From the NCBI GenBank assembly GCA_038246345.1, contig JBBRWA010000266.1, positions 1-8,387 of the forward strand: 8,387 nt of DNA, read 5' to 3'. Position numbers and translations under genes: made by a program. The notes beneath the pieces were generated by a model. The model worked only from the letters and a program-made list of their open reading frames with translations. It was not told the origin of the DNA and made no database searches. Below are positions 1 through 5,534 of the stretch, one piece after another; position 1 is the stretch's first letter, and each line of letters starts with the position of its first letter. Origin of the DNA: M3007 sp038246345 (GTDB lineage Bacteria > Bacteroidota > Bacteroidia > Chitinophagales > Saprospiraceae).

Positions 1-117
1 CAAAAAGAGTCAAGGCATTAGGTGAAAGTTAATTCAAACTAATTTCTACCAAATACTTAGCAGAAATTAGTCTGCACTAATTCTCTCCCAACGCCTCAAT
101 TTTCAGTGCCTTATTTT

Positions 118-125
118 TATTTTTG
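118..125 (+). promoter_or_regulatory. Candidate Bacteroidota -7 box (TATTTTTG)
   Basis: TATTTTTG fits the Bacteroidota sigma-ABfr -7 consensus TAnnTTTG and lies about 70 nt before the GH13 start codon. No clear TTTG -33 element sits at the expected 19-23 nt spacing, and the tract is so T-rich that a chance match is likely. If it is used, the heptamer repeat would fall in the 5' untranslated leader. Confidence 0.2.
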
Positions 126-143
126 CTTTTTTGCTTTTTGCCC

Positions 144-171
144 TTTTGCCTTTTGCCTTTTGCCTTTTGCC
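144..171 (+). repeat. TTTTGCC heptamer tandem repeat
   Basis: Four exact head-to-tail copies of TTTTGCC occupy 144-171. Degenerate copies flank them (ttttgc-type units from 121, and a 6-nt unit at 173-178), so the whole pyrimidine tract spans about 121-178. This is a short tandemly repeated repeat in the leader of the GH13 gene. Copy number could vary between strains by slippage. Any effect on expression is inference. Confidence 0.8.
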
Positions 172-196
172 CTTTGCCTTCATCTAATCTTAAGTC

Positions 197-2200
197 ATGT
201 ACAACCGCGACCTCCATCCAAAAATTGATGCCATCCTATCACAAGAAGGGCCGGGCCACAAAGGAGACTTGTTCTATGCGCGCCTGATGGCCAATGCCGC
301 GGCCATCCGCACGCTTTACCAGGAGCTGTATGCGGAGCATCCGTTGTGCGACCAGGGTTTTGAACAGCTGATCCAAGTGGTGGCCGAAGCGGCGCAGAAC
401 AGGCCTGCCTTTTTGAAGGAGAAGGACGCTTTGAAGGCCAAAAGCGATCACTGGTTCTTGAGCAACAACATTGCCGGGATGAGCCTGTACGTCGACCGCT
501 TTTGTGGCGACCTGCACCAACTGGAGGGCAAACTGGACTATTTTGAAAAGCTGGGGGTCAACTTTTTGCACCTGATGCCCATTTTTCAAAGTCCGGCCAA
601 TGAAAGCGACGGCGGCTATGCGGTGTCCGATTTCCGGAAAGTGGAGCCGCGATTTGGCGCGCTGGACGATTTGAAAACGCTGATCCAAAAAATGAATGAT
701 TCGGGCATGTACATCATGCTCGACATCGTGCTCAACCATACCTCGCACCAGCATGAATGGGCTTTAAATGCCAAGCAAGGGGATCCGAAATACCAGGGCT
801 ATTACTATTTCTACGAAGACCGCCGCTTGCCGGATCTTTTTGAAAAGGACATGCCGGATATTTTCCCAGAAAGTTCGCCGGGTAGTTTTAGTTACCAGGA
901 GGATTGCAAGCAATGGGTCATGACGGTTTTTCATGGGTATCAATGGGATTTGAACTTCACCAATCCGCAGGTGCTGTGCGCAATGCTCGACACTATTTTC
1001 TTTTACGCCAACCTGGGTGTGGATGTCTTGCGGATTGATGCCCCGGCATTTATTTGGAAACAGATGGGCACCAGTTGCCAAAACCTGCCCCAGGCGCATA
1101 CGCTCCTCCGTTTGATCAAGCTGTGCGTGGAGGCGGCTACCCCCGGCATGGCGCTGTTGGGCGAGGCGATTGTGGCCCCCAAGGAGATCATGAAGTATTT
1201 TGGGACGGGCGATTTTACTGCCCGGGAATGCGATATCGCCTATAATGCCACCCAAATGGCCACCCAATGGGACACGCTGGCTACTGGCGACACCCGATTA
1301 ATGCTGGCCTCCCAAAAAGATCTCCTGGAAAAGCCCTACGGCACGTCATGGATTACCTACACCCGTTGCCACGACGATATTGGATTGGGCTATGAGGATG
1401 CGGCCATTGTGCAAGCGGGTTTTACGCCCTTTGAACACCGAAAGTTTATCAAGGAATACTATGCTGGGATGCTGGATTATTCACCGGCGCGCGGGGCCTT
1501 GTTTTCGGTGAATCCCAAAACCCAGGATGCCCGCATCAGCGGCACGCTCGCTTCCCTGTGCGGACTGGAGAAGGCATTGGAGGAAAAAGACGATGCTGGC
1601 GTTGATTTGGCCATTCGCAGGATACTGTTGATGCAGGCGCTCAGCTGTTTCATAGGCGGCATTCCCATGTTGTTTTACGGCGACGAGTTGGGCTACACCA
1701 ACGACTACAGCTACCTCAAAGACCCTTCTAAAAGTTATGACAACCGTTGGATGCACCGTCCGCTGATCGATTGGAAAAAGAACAAGAAAATTGATACGCC
1801 GGGCACGGTGGAGCACCGCATTTTTTCTGCTACGCAGCAGTTGCTGAAGATCCGAAAATCATTGCCCGAAGTGGCGGATCTAAAAAACCTACGGTGGTTG
1901 GCGACCCACCATCACCACCATGTGGCCAGCTTTGTGCGCACGCTGGAGGCGAAACAAATATGCTGCCTCTTCAATTTCAGCCCTCAACCCGTGCATTTGT
2001 ACGCTGGGATTTTAGAGGAGCAGGGGTTTCATGCGCCATTGTTTGACCATTGGTCGGGTGCGCCATGCGTCTTGGAGAGTGAAGGTGGGTTTTTGAAAAT
2101 GGAAGGGTATGGTTTTTTGATTTTGGAGGAGGGGCGTTTGACCCTGGCCCTGTCCCCCGCCCCGCTCGCGCAAGACTTCGGCCCTTATCCTGTCCCGTAA
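197..2200 (+). CDS. Amylosucrase-like glycoside hydrolase family 13 (subfamily 4)
   Basis: A 667-aa cytoplasmic-type protein with no signal peptide. Amylosucrases (EC 2.4.1.4) transfer glucose from sucrose onto alpha-1,4-glucan; close relatives hydrolyse sucrose. The GH13 motifs are in order: DGGY (138-141), region I DIVLNH (176-181), region II with nucleophile D281 (VLRIDAPAF), region III with acid/base E323 (LLGEAIV), and region IV H392-D393 (RCHDDIG). The insert after the HDD motif, with NPKTQDARISGT (439-450), resembles the B' domain peculiar to amylosucrase and sucrose hydrolase. R517 in DNRWMHRP matches the amylosucrase arginine that pairs with an aspartate (here probably D138) to close the glucose pocket. 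The N-terminal helical domain covers about 1-90 and a C-terminal beta domain about 570-645. About 20 residues beyond the expected C-terminus (LALSPAPLAQDF...) look like an extension. There are five natural consecutive histidines at 571-575. No sucrose transporter or fructokinase is adjacent, so substrate is inferred from motifs only. The ATG gives the full N-terminal domain. Confidence 0.88.
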   Translation: MYNRDLHPKIDAILSQEGPGHKGDLFYARLMANAAAIRTLYQELYAEHPLCDQGFEQLIQVVAEAAQNRPAFLKEKDALKAKSDHWFLSNNIAGMSLYVDRFCGDLHQLEGKLDYFEKLGVNFLHLMPIFQSPANESDGGYAVSDFRKVEPRFGALDDLKTLIQKMNDSGMYIMLDIVLNHTSHQHEWALNAKQGDPKYQGYYYFYEDRRLPDLFEKDMPDIFPESSPGSFSYQEDCKQWVMTVFHGYQWDLNFTNPQVLCAMLDTIFFYANLGVDVLRIDAPAFIWKQMGTSCQNLPQAHTLLRLIKLCVEAATPGMALLGEAIVAPKEIMKYFGTGDFTARECDIAYNATQMATQWDTLATGDTRLMLASQKDLLEKPYGTSWITYTRCHDDIGLGYEDAAIVQAGFTPFEHRKFIKEYYAGMLDYSPARGALFSVNPKTQDARISGTLASLCGLEKALEEKDDAGVDLAIRRILLMQALSCFIGGIPMLFYGDELGYTNDYSYLKDPSKSYDNRWMHRPLIDWKKNKKIDTPGTVEHRIFSATQQLLKIRKSLPEVADLKNLRWLATHHHHHVASFVRTLEAKQICCLFNFSPQPVHLYAGILEEQGFHAPLFDHWSGAPCVLESEGGFLKMEGYGFLILEEGRLTLALSPAPLAQDFGPYPVP

Positions 2201-2224
2201 TTTTCAAGTCGTTTTTATTGAAAA
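2201..2224 (+). terminator. Weak AT-rich hairpin after the GH13 gene
   Basis: TTTTCAA (2201-2207) and TTGAAAA (2218-2224) pair around a 10-nt loop that contains a T run, directly after the stop codon. The stem is only 7 bp and AT-rich, so at best this is a weak terminator. The larger inverted repeat at 2260-2439 may be the real end of transcription. Confidence 0.25.
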
Positions 2225-2259
2225 CTGTGGCAAAATCAATTGAAAAAGTGACTGTCCAT

Positions 2260-2439
2260 CCGCCATCACGATCACCTGCCCCCCTTCCCTGAGTTGTCTT
2301 GCTGTAAGCATCTGTCCACGTTAAAAGGGGAAAAGCAAGACAGGATGTTTTTGTATAGATACATTCAGCGCACTTTACGTGGACGGATGCTTACGGCATG
2401 ACAACTCAGGGTAAGGGAAGCGAGCGATGGTGAGAGCGG
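2260..2439. repeat. ~180-bp imperfect inverted-repeat (MITE-like) element
   Basis: The core arms 2287-2324 and 2374-2411 are reverse complements over 38 positions, with only two T/T mismatches (2299/2399 and 2322/2376) and two G/T pairs (2303/2395 and 2313/2385). Outside them, 2260-2273 matches the complement of 2426-2439 at 11 of 14 positions, so the symmetry continues outward. The centre (2325-2373) is AT-rich and non-coding. The element lies between convergent genes and could fold into a very long hairpin that stops transcription from both sides. Its length, diverged arms and empty centre fit a non-autonomous miniature transposable element better than a plain terminator. No clear target-site duplication was found. 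It ends 8 bp short of the stop codon of the truncated nuclease/transposase gene. Confidence 0.7.
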
Positions 2440-2447
2440 CTGGATAG

Positions 2448-2993
2448 TTACAATTTGTCCTTCACTCGGTTGTGGAACTTTCCGACTTTGATGACCCAGT
2501 ATTCCGGGTAAATCTCATGGATAGTGTTCTTTTTATATAACGCTACCTGCTTGTCTGCAAGAGTCAAAATATCGTTTTTATGCAATCCCCTGAATACCGT
2601 CGTGCCGTGATAGACGTAATTTTCACCCTGCCCCAAGTCGAAGTAGGCAATGGTAATGGAAATGACCTTTTTCACTTCGGCGTAGGGTTGGCCTTCTTTG
2701 ATGTGTTCAGTGATTGCCTTGGATGTGCCATAGAGCATCCGATGGAAATAGTCGTACTCCTTGCTGTTCTGTACTTCGACGATGACCAACTCATCCTTCG
2801 AGTTTTGCACGAGGATATTCACCCGGTTGTGCTTATCGTCCTCCGTTTCCTTATTGCTTTCGCTGTCAAGGATTTGCTTGATTTTCACCTCCTCGCCCAA
2901 TAACTCCGACAGGAAGCCTTCGAGGATGTCGAAGTTGGCTTTGTGGCGAAGCATTTTCTTCATCGCCCAATCGAAGCGGACTAATTTTTTCAC
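2448..2993 (-). CDS. Rpn/PD-(D/E)XK-family transposase (truncated, active site altered)
   Basis: This belongs to the Rpn recombination-promoting nuclease/putative transposase family (PDDEXK_2), whose members cut DNA and promote RecA-independent recombination. The frame is open upstream to 3104, but homologues begin near the LVRFDWAMKK block, and the GTG at 2991-2993 gives MKKLVRFDWAMKK, a typical start (181 aa). A -7 box lies about 22 nt upstream. Family blocks visible are FDILEGFLSELL (21-32), the ExQ motif E73-V-Q75 (VIVEVQN), EYDYFHRMLYGTSK (79-92) and YFDLGQGENYVYHGT (117-131). Two defects stand out. N59 in RVNILV occupies the position normally held by the catalytic Asp (RVDILV); AAT for GAT is one transition. 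The protein also ends at KFHNRVKDKL, where relatives usually run on about 100 residues. The stop lies 8 bp from the inverted-repeat element. It is probably a dead or dying gene. Confidence 0.8.
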   Translation of the reverse strand: MKKLVRFDWAMKKMLRHKANFDILEGFLSELLGEEVKIKQILDSESNKETEDDKHNRVNILVQNSKDELVIVEVQNSKEYDYFHRMLYGTSKAITEHIKEGQPYAEVKKVISITIAYFDLGQGENYVYHGTTVFRGLHKNDILTLADKQVALYKKNTIHEIYPEYWVIKVGKFHNRVKDKL

Positions 2994-3015
2994 CAATTCT
3001 ACATTAATTTTGCTA

Positions 3016-3023
3016 CAAAAGTA
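3016..3023 (-). promoter_or_regulatory. Candidate -7 box for the Rpn-family gene
   Basis: Read on the minus strand, TACTTTTG fits the Bacteroidota -7 consensus TAnnTTTG. It lies about 22 nt upstream of the proposed GTG start at 2993, which supports that start over the upstream ATG at 3104. I see no matching TTTG -33 element at the usual spacing. Confidence 0.35.
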
Positions 3024-3045
3024 CAAGAGCCGGAGAAAATATGCT

Positions 3046-3150
3046 CTACGGCTTTTGGGCGCATTGGTTTTGCAGGTTTTTATCTGCCGTGAGCAAAAAC
3101 TCAAATCCTTCTTCCAGCATGGAACGTATCAAATCTCCATTTTTCTTCAT
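3046..3150 (-). pseudogene. DUF5615-like PIN-fold protein remnant
   Basis: A minus-strand frame of 34 codons contains KKNGDLIRSMLEEGFEFLLTADKNLQNQ (first described as blocks KKNGDLI and GFEFLLTADKNLQNQ). This resembles the central part of DUF5615/Mut7-C-type PIN-like proteins, small putative toxins in which a KNG..L..A...GF..L.T.D..L..Q pattern is typical. The usual N-terminal half with FDEN/GHEV-type motifs is missing. After NLQNQ the frame runs into CAQKP and a TAG, instead of the usual continuation with a YPIPV-like strand. A neighbouring frame just upstream (LLERHYTYTEDE, about 3150-3185) may be the preceding piece, separated by a small deletion or frameshift. This is a fragment with no functional product expected. 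Assignment is from motif memory only. Confidence 0.45.
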
Positions 3151-3219
3151 CCTCGGTATAGGTATAATGGCGCTCCAGGAGTGCGCGTAGTTGGATCCGC
3201 TTTGCCTTTTATCAAAGCG

Positions 3220-3450
3220 TCAACCTTGTTTCTTTTTCCACCATTCTTTTCCCAATTTGCTTTCCATCTTTTTTACGTTTTCCAAGCTGAACATTCGCAT
3301 GATGGCGTTCGTTTCGGCAAAATCTGTAATCGTTGCCGCTTCTTTATCCGCCCATTGGAAGCCTTTCAGCACAAAATATGACTGCACCCATTGCCAAAAT
3401 TCCTGCTGGTCGAAGTCGCGGGCTTTGAGATAAATCTCTGCGTGTGCCAT
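3220..3450 (-). CDS. Hypothetical protein, 76 aa
   Basis: I do not recognise this protein. From ATG 3448-3450 it encodes 76 residues: soluble, rich in aromatic and charged residues (EFWQWVQSYF at 17-26, GFQW at 30-33, a helical EN-VKKMESKLGKEWWKKK tail), with no signal peptide or membrane segment. The amino-acid composition and length look like a real coding frame. The same frame is open upstream and reads plausibly (KYECYYIKDEANIPDDHYL) through the end of the dienelactone hydrolase stub, so the true protein may have been longer and this may be its C-terminal part joined to foreign sequence. Its ATG overlaps the stop region of that stub. It may be translated by coupling, or not at all. Confidence 0.45.
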   Translation of the reverse strand: MAHAEIYLKARDFDQQEFWQWVQSYFVLKGFQWADKEAATITDFAETNAIMRMFSLENVKKMESKLGKEWWKKKQG

Positions 3451-3719
3451 CAGATAATGGTCGTCAGGGATGTTTGCCTCGTCCTTGATATAATAGCATT
3501 CATACTTTCTGCGTCCACCGGATAGCTGATGTTCTCGGGGAACAGAGCCTCCGTGCTGGCTTTGGAGGCCGGTGCGCAGCCCGATTCCATCAAGGAAAGC
3601 ATGGACAAGGCGGCGGCGGTACTGCCCACGAGTTTCACCAGTTCCAGCATGAATACTTTGCGGGATAGTGGTTTGTGGGTGTATTCGTCATAGAGGTTGA
3701 TGATGCGTTGGTCGAGCAT
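3450..3719 (-). pseudogene. Dienelactone hydrolase N-terminal stub
   Basis: The first ~77 residues match the N-terminal leader of Bacteroidota dienelactone hydrolase family (DLH, COG0412) enzymes: MLDQRIINLYDEYTHKPLSRKVFM, then a hydrophobic stretch (LVKLVGSTAAALSMLSLM, about 28-45) preceded by SRKVF, a twin-arginine-like motif with Lys for the second Arg. The mature start EALFPENISYPVDAESMNA follows. The family then continues into the alpha/beta-hydrolase core with a Cys-Asp-His triad. Here it reads IISRTRQTSLTTII and stops. The homology appears to end near 3495, where another frame (YYIKDEAN...) begins to look coding. All catalytic residues are absent, so this is a remnant. The start ATG (3717-3719) is the one used by relatives. 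Confidence 0.65.
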
Positions 3720-4006
3720 GAGCGGTGGATTTAGTTTTTTTTAGGAAAGTATGGAAAAGAGGCTGCATTTGTTCTTACTTATTCGTCGCGCCACGAAAAG
3801 TGGTCAGACGAGCGCCTTATTGGTCCGACGATTTTTCATCGTCTGACCAATAAGTATCAGTAAACGCTTGAATTCATTCGTGTCTTTTTCCTACAAAAAT
3901 CAAGGCTGATAAATTTTTTTCAAAAAAAGATCACGGACCGAAGCTACACTGCATTAAGGGCATTCTTAAACAACCATATTTAAACCCACCCTCAAACAAA
4001 ATTGCA
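3720..4006. other. Divergent intergenic region
   Basis: 287 bases separate the dienelactone hydrolase stub (leftward) from the neprosin-like gene (rightward). The region holds the hairpin cluster at 3801-3854 and an AT-rich stretch (about 3905-3935) with T and A runs. I found no TAnnTTTG box on the plus strand ahead of the neprosin start and no small ORF that looks coding. Confidence 0.5.
3801..3854. repeat. Hairpin cluster with three copies of TGGTC(A/C)GACGA
   Basis: A hairpin of 17 positions pairs 3816-3832 with 3838-3854 around a 5-nt loop; only C3826/T3844 mismatches. An upstream copy of the 11-mer, TGGTCAGACGA at 3801-3811, is a perfect complement of 3839-3849 and a one-mismatch direct repeat of 3821-3831. 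The right arm can therefore pair with either left arm. No long T run follows on the plus strand, so this is not a classical intrinsic terminator for that strand. It could be an operator, an attenuator or a small palindromic repeat element. Confidence 0.65.
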
Positions 4007-5356
4007 ATGAAAATCTTAGCATCAATTCAAAAAAGTCTCTTTGCCGTAATCATGGTATCGCTCTTTATGGCAATCCTTCCTGGCTGCGACTCAACACATC
4101 CGGCACAAGAAAAATTTACCACTTTCGCGGAACACCTGGAACAAGTTAAAAATGCCAAGTTCTCGGATTACAAAGGCCTTCCAGATGTAGCTGTCCGGGA
4201 TGAAGCCGAATTTGAAAAAATGAAAAGCCACATCCTTTCCATGTATGAAGGGGTAACTGTCAACAACAGCTTTGTTGAAGCAGATGGCATGTATGTGGAC
4301 TGTATCCCATTCGACCAGCAACCTTCTTTGAAAGCCTTAAAACTGGAGGAGCAATCAACGGAGCTTGAAGCGCCGCAGCCCGCTGATCTCTCTCCAGAAA
4401 AAGCTGGTTCCGAAAATAAATCCACGGGCGTAGATATCTCCTTGAAAAAAGGCAGTGTGGATGAATTTGGCAATGAAAAGTACTGCCCAAAGGGTTCTAT
4501 TCCAATGCGCAGGTTACAACTGGAGACCATGGTCCGGTTTGAAACGTTGGATAGCTTTTTCAGCAAAACGGGCAATGCGGAGGAAGATAGCTACCAAGTT
4601 CCAACCGACCGCGCCGGAGAGACACACTACTACGCCCATGCTTATCAAAATGTGGCCAATTACGGTGGAGAATCCTGGATGAACCTTTGGAACCCAACGG
4701 TCAGTACCAACCAGATGTCGCTGACACAGCAGTGGTATGTTGGCGGTACCGGAGCCAGCCGTCAAACGGTAGAAGGCGGCGCGCAAGTGTACCCAGCGAA
4801 GTATGGTAATAACAAAGCTTGTCTGTTCATCTATTATACCAATGCCAACTACGTTTCTGGAAGTGGTGGTTATAATTTGGACGTAGCCGGATTTGTCCAA
4901 ACCAACAATTCGATAGTATTGGGCAGCAACTTCTCGAATTACAGCACCACCAATGGTACCCAGTATGAATTTGGTATGCAATGGCAGCGCGCTTCAAATG
5001 GCAACTGGTGGCTTTTTTACAGAACTAGCAGCACCACTATTGCTGTAGGATATTACCCAAGGTCTCGATTTAACAATGGGCAAATGGCCTATTCTGCACA
5101 AAAAGTAGATTTTGGTGGTGAGGACACGGGCAAGCCTTCTGCAAAACAAATGGGCAGCGGAGCATTCGCCAATACTGGCTGGGCCAAGGCTGCCTATCAG
5201 AGAAATCTTTTTTACATCAACACGGCCAACACCAGTGCTTGGGCAAGCCTAACAACCAGCATTACCAGCAGCAGCTGCTACACCATTTCCAACTATAGCG
5301 GCGGATCGGGAAGCTGGGTCAACTATTTCTATTTTGGTGGACCAAGTTGTAATTGA
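4007..5356 (+). CDS. Neprosin-domain putative glutamic endopeptidase, lipoprotein
   Basis: A 449-aa exported protein. Positively charged start, hydrophobic segment (about 11-24) and lipobox LPGC with C27 suggest a lipoprotein. Residues about 85-170 resemble the neprosin activation peptide: DGMYVDCIPFDQQPSLK (93-109) and CPKGSIPMRR (160-169) are like the plant blocks DG..IDC....QP.. and CP.GTIP.RR. Residues about 205-449 are the neprosin (DUF239, MEROPS G3) domain: NP.V....MSLTQQW, TVEGGAQVYP (254-263), LFIYYT, GGYNLDVAGFVQ, NGNWWL, VGYYP, DFGGED (368-373), QMGSGAF and a FYFGGPSC end. The two glutamates expected to be catalytic are E256 and E372. C424 and C448 match the C-terminal plant disulphide, while the plant GCYNLLC pair is replaced by GGYNLDV. 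Neprosins cleave after proline at acid pH after losing the propeptide. The gene stands alone between divergent and convergent neighbours. Target and cleavage specificity here are inferred. Confidence 0.88.
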   Translation: MKILASIQKSLFAVIMVSLFMAILPGCDSTHPAQEKFTTFAEHLEQVKNAKFSDYKGLPDVAVRDEAEFEKMKSHILSMYEGVTVNNSFVEADGMYVDCIPFDQQPSLKALKLEEQSTELEAPQPADLSPEKAGSENKSTGVDISLKKGSVDEFGNEKYCPKGSIPMRRLQLETMVRFETLDSFFSKTGNAEEDSYQVPTDRAGETHYYAHAYQNVANYGGESWMNLWNPTVSTNQMSLTQQWYVGGTGASRQTVEGGAQVYPAKYGNNKACLFIYYTNANYVSGSGGYNLDVAGFVQTNNSIVLGSNFSNYSTTNGTQYEFGMQWQRASNGNWWLFYRTSSTTIAVGYYPRSRFNNGQMAYSAQKVDFGGEDTGKPSAKQMGSGAFANTGWAKAAYQRNLFYINTANTSAWASLTTSITSSSCYTISNYSGGSGSWVNYFYFGGPSCN

Positions 5357-5371
5357 TACTTATTGATGTGA

Positions 5372-5417
5372 AGAGGCCGCCTCATAAGTCCCATCCGGGA
5401 CTTATGAGACGGCCTCT
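5372..5417. terminator. Strong hairpin 1 between convergent genes
   Basis: The arms 5372-5392 and 5397-5417 pair over 21 positions with one C/A mismatch (5380/5409) around a 4-nt loop (atcc). A short TTTT (5421-5424) follows on the plus strand. It lies 16 nt after the neprosin stop codon, so it is the likely terminator of that gene. Only weak T tracts are present. Confidence 0.7.
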
Positions 5418-5424
5418 AACTTTT

Positions 5425-5465
5425 GCTGCACTTCCCGAAAGCCTGAAACTTTCGGGAAGTGCAGC
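5425..5465. terminator. Strong hairpin 2 between convergent genes
   Basis: A perfect 17-bp stem (5425-5441 with 5449-5465) encloses a 7-nt loop (cctgaaa). Read on the minus strand it is followed after a few bases by hairpin 1. Read on the plus strand it follows the TTTT after hairpin 1. It probably terminates the leftward hydrolase transcript, and together the two form a bidirectional terminator. Confidence 0.65.
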
Positions 5466-5502
5466 CTGGTATCACGCCGCGCCATTCAGCCCAACACCCC
5501 CC

Positions 5503-5534
5503 TTATCAAATTATCCCATTATCAAATTATCACA
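5503..5534. repeat. 16-bp tandem repeat TTATCAAATTATC(CC/AC)A
   Basis: Two adjacent copies of a 16-mer (5503-5518 and 5519-5534) differ at one base. Within each, TTATC occurs twice, so the tract is also a nested repeat. The second copy covers the TGA stop codon (5530-5532, minus strand) of the alpha/beta hydrolase. It resembles the short AT-rich tandem repeats scattered through intergenic DNA of some Bacteroidota. Confidence 0.7.

Larger units (their letters stand above)
1..196. other. AT-rich leader upstream of the GH13 gene
   Basis: No gene is visible here. A perfect 10-bp inverted repeat (actaatttct at 38-47, agaaattagt at 62-71, 14-nt loop) could be the tail of an upstream transcription unit or an operator. 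The 7-mer actaatt recurs at 76-82. A pyrimidine-rich heptamer tract follows at 121-178 and ends about 18 nt before the ATG at 197. No purine-rich Shine-Dalgarno sequence precedes that ATG, which is usual in Bacteroidota. Confidence 0.5.

Noticed and set aside
121..178. CRISPR-like repeat array
   Set aside because: The units are 7 bp with no spacers, so this is a simple tandem repeat.
764..1267. 167-aa minus-strand open frame inside the GH13 gene
   Set aside because: It is antisense to the conserved catalytic core. No recognisable domain is present, and open antisense frames are expected in GC-moderate coding DNA.
1907..1921. Run of five His codons in the GH13 gene
   Set aside because: It looks like an engineered tag but is internal, uses mixed CAC/CAT codons, and lies in the C-terminal domain of a natural enzyme. 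It is probably chance.
3001..3104. Longer Rpn start at ATG 3104
   Set aside because: The extra 37 residues overlap the DUF5615-like remnant in another frame, do not resemble the family's N-terminus, and lie upstream of the -7 box. GTG at 2993 fits better.
2761..3381. 206-aa plus-strand open frame
   Set aside because: It runs antisense to the recognised Rpn-family gene and the DUF5615-like and 76-aa frames, and its translation is a low-complexity mix of Phe, Ser and Leu with no family resemblance.
3046..3450. Intact toxin-antitoxin pair
   Set aside because: The DUF5615-like frame lacks both ends, and the 76-aa ORF does not resemble DUF433 or another known antitoxin, so no functional pair can be supported.
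4514..4981. 155-aa minus-strand open frame inside the neprosin gene
   Set aside because: The plus strand carries clear neprosin motifs across the whole stretch, so this is an antisense shadow.
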